Origin: Chthonomonas sp035294165
Lineage (GTDB): Bacteria > Armatimonadota > Chthonomonadetes > Chthonomonadales > Chthonomonadaceae
Length of the DNA stretch: 18,112 bases
Assembly (NCBI RefSeq): GCF_035294165.1
Contig: NZ_DATGLN010000051.1
Coordinates: forward strand, 1-18,112
Direction of reading: 5' to 3'
The notes under the pieces were generated by a model that was given only the letters and a program-made list of their open reading frames with translations, had not been told where the DNA came from and made no database searches. Below are positions 15,237-18,112 of this stretch, in pieces (the stretch's first letter is position 1; the number at the start of each line of letters is the position of its first letter). Made by a program: the position numbers and the translations under genes.

Positions 15237-17027
15237 CTAGCGGCCTCTCTGCCGTATATCCTCCAAAAACAGTTGAATGCGCAACTCCCCTTGGTAGGTG
15301 TTGCGTTGGAGACGATAGCAGATATCGGTTGCGCCGGGGGCTAGCTCAGATGCCAGAGACCCTTGCCCCCACATAATCGCCGGATAGGTAACGGTTAGCC
15401 CATGAGAGGTTTGCGCTTCCACCAGCAGCTTGAGATGTTGCGACTCCTTGCCGATCAAGCAGACGGATCGGACAGGGGCGCCATAGCTAACGAAGATGGG
15501 TTCGGGGTTCTCCATGCCGAACGGGGCCATGCTTTCAATCTGCTCTAGAAGCTTTGTATCAATCTGGTGGGGTCTTAGCTCGGCGTCTATATCGAGAACG
15601 GGTTGTAGGTCTTCCTCTGTCAAGCGTTGGCGTGCGATCTCCTCCATGCGCCGGGTAAGGTCGGCGACGTTTTCTAAGCGAATGGAAAAACCGGCGGCAT
15701 GTGCATGGCCTCCTCCATCAATAAGGAGGGGACGACACTGCTCCAGGGCCTCACCGAGGTCGAAGGCCTCGATGGAGCGAGCCGAACCGCGCCCTTCGCC
15801 CGTTTCCGGATTCAAGGCCAGCACAATGGAGGGGCGATGAAACATCTCGGTAAGCTTACCGGCCACAAGGCCGATGATTCCGCTGCCCCAGCCCGTCCCT
15901 TCTATCACGATGCAGGCTCGTTCGTGCAGGCCCTCTTGCTGCACCCGAAGCACGGCCTCTTGAAATATCCGTTTCTGTTCTTCCTGACGGGTTCGGTTTC
16001 GTGCATCGAGCAGGGCTGCAAGGCGTCTTGCCTCGTCCAAATTGGACGTCAGCAGGAGATCGAGGGCGGGTTTTGTCTCGTCCACACGGCTCGCCGCATT
16101 TAAGCGCGGGCCGATGCCAAAGCCAATGTCTCGCACGGTGAGAGGAGGGACGTTCTCCTCTGTCTGCGCCCTCTGAAGCCCGCTTACTTCAAGGAGCGCC
16201 TGAATGCCCGGCTTCTTGGTGTAGGGCAGTTGTTGAAGTCCAAAGGCCACGAGAACACGATTTTCGTCGAGTAGGGGCATCATATCGGTGATCGTGCCGA
16301 TGGTGACAAGGTCTAAAAAGGCTTGGCGATAGCTCTCCACTTTGAGGCCGAGATGACGAACGAGGGCCTCGCCACAACGAAACGCCACTCCCACTCCGGC
16401 CAAATAGGGAAACGGATAGCGCGAATCGGCACGATGTGGGTTGACGACGGCGACGGCACGTGGCAAGACCTCGGGAGGCAAATGATGATCGGTGATGATG
16501 ACATCTATCCCGAGCTGACGTGCGTATTCGACCTCCTCCACACGGCGAACACCGCAGTCTGTTGTGATGATGAGGCGCACACCCCGGGCCTTCGCCCGCT
16601 CGATGGCCGCATTACGAATGTCGTAGCCATCTCGCCTGCGATGCGGCACAAACACCTCCACATCGGCGCCGAGCCGGCGCAACAAACGAGTCCATAAGGC
16701 TGCCGAGGTTACCCCATCGCTATCGTAATCCCCATGTACCAAAATCCGTTCGCGTTGGTTCAAGGCCTGCTGAATGCGCAGGCAGGCAGGCTCTACATCG
16801 GGTAGCAGGAAGGGATCGTGCAGATAATCGAGACGAGGATGGAGAAAACGATGCGCCTCTTCCACGGTTTCGATGCCGCGTTGCGCCAGAAGGCGTGCGA
16901 CGATGGGATGGAGATCGCCGCCTTGAAGCAGGCGTTTTTCGATGGAGGGCTGTGGCGGAAGCAGGCGCCATCGCACCATCCTTCCCGGGTCGGGGTTTGT
17001 GCCGGAACGAACGAGCAGAGAAGACAT
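15237..17027 (-). CDS. recJ: Single-stranded-DNA-specific exonuclease RecJ
   Basis: A 5'-3' single-strand exonuclease of 596 residues in recombination and mismatch repair. DHH-superfamily motifs are in order: VHGDYDSDGVTSAALW (98-105 core), TDCG (156-159), TDHHLPP (DHH at 180-182), and LAGVGVAFRCGEAL. The DHHA1 domain has GTGWGSGIIGLVAGKL, SARSIEAFDLGEAL and DGGGHAHAAGFS (GGGH at 438-441). A C-terminal OB-fold region completes it. The first motif reads DYDSDG where DYDADG is usual; the metal-binding aspartates are intact. ATG 17025-17027 has GAGG five bases upstream and is preferred. A GTG at 17070-17072 would add 15 residues but lacks a ribosome binding site. The gene diverges from the fluoride operon. 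Confidence 0.95.
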   Translation of the reverse strand: MSSLLVRSGTNPDPGRMVRWRLLPPQPSIEKRLLQGGDLHPIVARLLAQRGIETVEEAHRFLHPRLDYLHDPFLLPDVEPACLRIQQALNQRERILVHGDYDSDGVTSAALWTRLLRRLGADVEVFVPHRRRDGYDIRNAAIERAKARGVRLIITTDCGVRRVEEVEYARQLGIDVIITDHHLPPEVLPRAVAVVNPHRADSRYPFPYLAGVGVAFRCGEALVRHLGLKVESYRQAFLDLVTIGTITDMMPLLDENRVLVAFGLQQLPYTKKPGIQALLEVSGLQRAQTEENVPPLTVRDIGFGIGPRLNAASRVDETKPALDLLLTSNLDEARRLAALLDARNRTRQEEQKRIFQEAVLRVQQEGLHERACIVIEGTGWGSGIIGLVAGKLTEMFHRPSIVLALNPETGEGRGSARSIEAFDLGEALEQCRPLLIDGGGHAHAAGFSIRLENVADLTRRMEEIARQRLTEEDLQPVLDIDAELRPHQIDTKLLEQIESMAPFGMENPEPIFVSYGAPVRSVCLIGKESQHLKLLVEAQTSHGLTVTYPAIMWGQGSLASELAPGATDICYRLQRNTYQGELRIQLFLEDIRQRGR

Positions 17028-17117
17028 GATGGCCTCGTTGAAAGGTTTCTGATATTTTAAACTATCCGGCACCGTTTTGGAAGCGGAAAAAGCTCTTTCT
17101 TGAGGCGCGATCTGCGC

Positions 17118-17146
17118 TTGATGGGTGTCGTGTGGTAAACTTATAG
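17118..17146 (+). promoter_or_regulatory. Predicted promoter of the fluoride operon
   Basis: TTGATG (17118-17123) and TTATAG (17141-17146) are 17 bases apart, and the expected start near 17153 falls just before the riboswitch aptamer. The spacing is optimal and the hexamers are moderate matches. Confidence 0.55.
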
Positions 17147-17160
17147 TTACCCACTGATAA

Positions 17161-17224
17161 CGGCGATGGAGGCCGCCGAGACGTTTTTGCGTCTGAACCG
17201 CCGCTTCGTAGGCTAATGGCTCCT
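17161..17224 (+). ncRNA. Fluoride riboswitch (crcB motif) aptamer
   Basis: The conserved blocks are present in order. Stem P1 CGGCG/CGCCG (17161-17165, 17174-17178) closes on the loop GATGGAG. AACCGCC follows, then a short GCC/GGC stem (17200-17202, 17211-17213), then GGCTAATGGCTCCT. GGAG (17168-17171) pairs with CTCC (17220-17223) as the pseudoknot. An extra stem AGACG/CGTCT (17179-17183, 17190-17194) is inserted between P1 and the AACC block. The downstream genes are crcB and DUF190, the standard fluoride partners, which makes the identification firm. Confidence 0.93.
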
Positions 17225-17256
17225 GGTCGGTACGTTGCGCCGATCAGGGGCTTTTT
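17219..17256 (+). terminator. Riboswitch expression platform: intrinsic terminator
   Basis: GCTCCTGGTCGG (17219-17230) pairs with CCGATCAGGGGC (17240-17251): 12 pairs, two of them G-U, around a 9-base loop, and T5 follows. The 5' arm contains the CTCC that forms the aptamer pseudoknot. Fluoride-stabilised aptamer and terminator therefore exclude each other, giving transcription on when fluoride is present. Confidence 0.88.
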
Positions 17257-17317
17257 GTGTCTCTGGCTTCCGCGCAACGAGGAAAAACTCAATTTAGAGG
17301 AGATTCGTCGAAGCGAC

Positions 17318-17713
17318 ATGAAGGATGTCTTTCTCCGTATGCTTTACGTGGGAATAGGTGGTTTTTTAGGCGCCAACGCCCGCTACTTTTTGGGAGTATG
17401 GATTCAGCAGCAGGTTAACGGGTTTCCGCTGGGAACCTTGGTAATCAACATTACCGGCTCCTTCGTCTTGGGGCTTGTGGTAACGCTGGGGCAGCGTTTA
17501 GTGTGGGATCAACGATGGACGCTTCTCATTCCCATCGGGTTCATTGGGGCGTACACCACGTTTTCGACCTTCGAAAACGACTCGTTAGGCCTGGCCTCGG
17601 ACGGGGAGTGGCTACGTCTATTCGGCTATTTGGCCGGAAGCGTTCTGGGTGGCTTTCTTGCGGTCTATCTAGGAAGAGTGTGTGCTTTACTGCTTGTGGG
17701 GCGAACGGCTTAG
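17318..17713 (+). CDS. crcB: Fluoride ion channel CrcB/Fluc
   Basis: A 131-residue membrane protein with about four helices, the normal single-domain Fluc size. It acts as an antiparallel dimer that lets fluoride leave the cell. Family signatures are GGFLGANARYFLG (14-26), GTLVINITGSFVLG (39-52, with the pore Asn N44), and GFIGAYTTFSTFE (74-86), which carries the Thr-Thr and the Phe residues F82 and F85 that line the fluoride path. It sits just downstream of the fluoride riboswitch and 15 bases before the DUF190 gene. ATG 17318 has AGAGGAG 15 bases upstream, which is rather long. ATG 17339 (124 residues, beginning MLYVGIGG) is possible and also matches typical CrcB N-termini. Confidence 0.95.
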   Translation: MKDVFLRMLYVGIGGFLGANARYFLGVWIQQQVNGFPLGTLVINITGSFVLGLVVTLGQRLVWDQRWTLLIPIGFIGAYTTFSTFENDSLGLASDGEWLRLFGYLAGSVLGGFLAVYLGRVCALLLVGRTA

Positions 17714-17728
17714 GAGGTGCAGAATACG

Positions 17729-18070
17729 ATGAAGATAGAAGGTGTTGGCAAGGTGCTCACGATCTATGTAGGCAGTTCGGATAAGTGGCATGGGAAGCCC
17801 CTCTACGCGGCCATCGTGGAGCGTGCTCGGCAGGAAGGGCTGGCCGGAGCCACCGTTCTGGAGGGAATCGTCGGCTATGGAGCTAACTCACGTATTCATC
17901 GCAGCAAAATTCTCGATCTCTCCACCGACCTGCCTATTCGCATCGAGATCATCGATCAGCCGGAGCGCATTAACGCCTTTCTTCCCATCCTTGATGAGAT
18001 GGTTCAAGAGGGGCTTATTACCCTTCGTGACTGCGAGATCATCAAATATACGCATTCACAAACCCCATAG
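17729..18070 (+). CDS. DUF190 family protein, fluoride operon partner
   Basis: A 113-residue soluble protein with the DUF190 pattern: LTIYVGSSDKWHGKPLYAAI, then ERARQEGLAGATVLEGIVGYG, IHRSKILDLSTDLPIRIEII, and EMVQEGLITLRDCEIIKY at the C-terminus. The fold is ferredoxin/PII-like by family knowledge, and no biochemical role is established to my knowledge. Its repeated pairing with crcB points to a part in fluoride tolerance, perhaps regulating or sensing for the channel (inference). ATG 17729 has AGGAGG 11 bases upstream; that site overlaps the crcB stop region. Co-transcription with crcB under the riboswitch is likely. Confidence 0.93.
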   Translation: MKIEGVGKVLTIYVGSSDKWHGKPLYAAIVERARQEGLAGATVLEGIVGYGANSRIHRSKILDLSTDLPIRIEIIDQPERINAFLPILDEMVQEGLITLRDCEIIKYTHSQTP

Positions 18071-18112
18071 GCCTAGCAGAGAGGTTGATTAGCTTGCTTT
18101 GTTGCCGGTTGA

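Noticed and set aside
1..18112. CRISPR array, tRNA, IS element or prophage genes
   Set aside because: No regularly spaced repeats, no cloverleaf in the intergenic regions, no transposase or integrase, and no target duplications were found.

Overview
This is an ordinary-looking bacterial chromosome segment of moderate GC content, densely packed with genes on both strands and with no gap above 300 bases. The mix of genes suggests a heterotrophic, saccharolytic, probably aerobic bacterium: a secreted GH51 arabinofuranosidase beside a LacI-type regulator, a Planctomycetes/Acidobacteria-style redoxin/cytochrome c/copper monooxygenase fusion, and a WD40-TPR-ankyrin protein. My best guess is the Armatimonadota (a Chthonomonas-like organism). 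That is inference from gene content and style, not a database match. I see no tRNA, rRNA, IS element, prophage or CRISPR array.

Layout. Positions 1-2634 are a minus-strand block. In transcription order it holds a Gfo/Idh/MocA oxidoreductase, a PhnP-like metallo-beta-lactamase-fold hydrolase, recX, and the first codons of a small membrane protein that runs off the left edge. The last three all appear to start at TTG. ftsK (2751-5156, +) diverges from the oxidoreductase and meets a small GerE-like helix-turn-helix gene (5153-5437, -) tail to tail, with the two stop codons overlapping in TTAA. A GH51 alpha-L-arabinofuranosidase (-) and a LacI regulator (+) then share a 178-bp divergent region carrying a promoter and an operator-like palindrome. 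Next come the three-part redox protein (-), alanine racemase (alr, +), the WD40-TPR-ankyrin protein (+), a VOC/glyoxalase-fold protein (-) and recJ (-). The right end is a fluoride-resistance operon: fluoride riboswitch, crcB, DUF190.

Regulation is the most informative part of the window. (1) Upstream of the WD40-TPR-ankyrin gene are two perfect CRP-type sites (TGTGA-N6-TCACA, centres 23 bp apart). The nearer one is centred at about -41.5 relative to a start site predicted from a TATCAT -10 box, which is class II activator geometry. (2) The leader between that promoter and the best start codon holds an 11-bp perfect inverted repeat followed by T5, with an alternative pairing partner, so it may be an attenuator. 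(3) The fluoride riboswitch has its 3' pseudoknot strand inside the 5' arm of a 12-bp intrinsic terminator, so the switching mechanism can be read directly from the sequence. (4) The orphan HTH gene has a perfect 12-bp palindrome inside its predicted promoter spacer.

Most enzymes here are housekeeping (cell division and DNA translocation, cell wall, recombination and repair). The parts that deserve follow-up are the CRP-controlled repeat protein with its leader, the redoxin/cytochrome/copper fusion, and the orphan HTH regulator.
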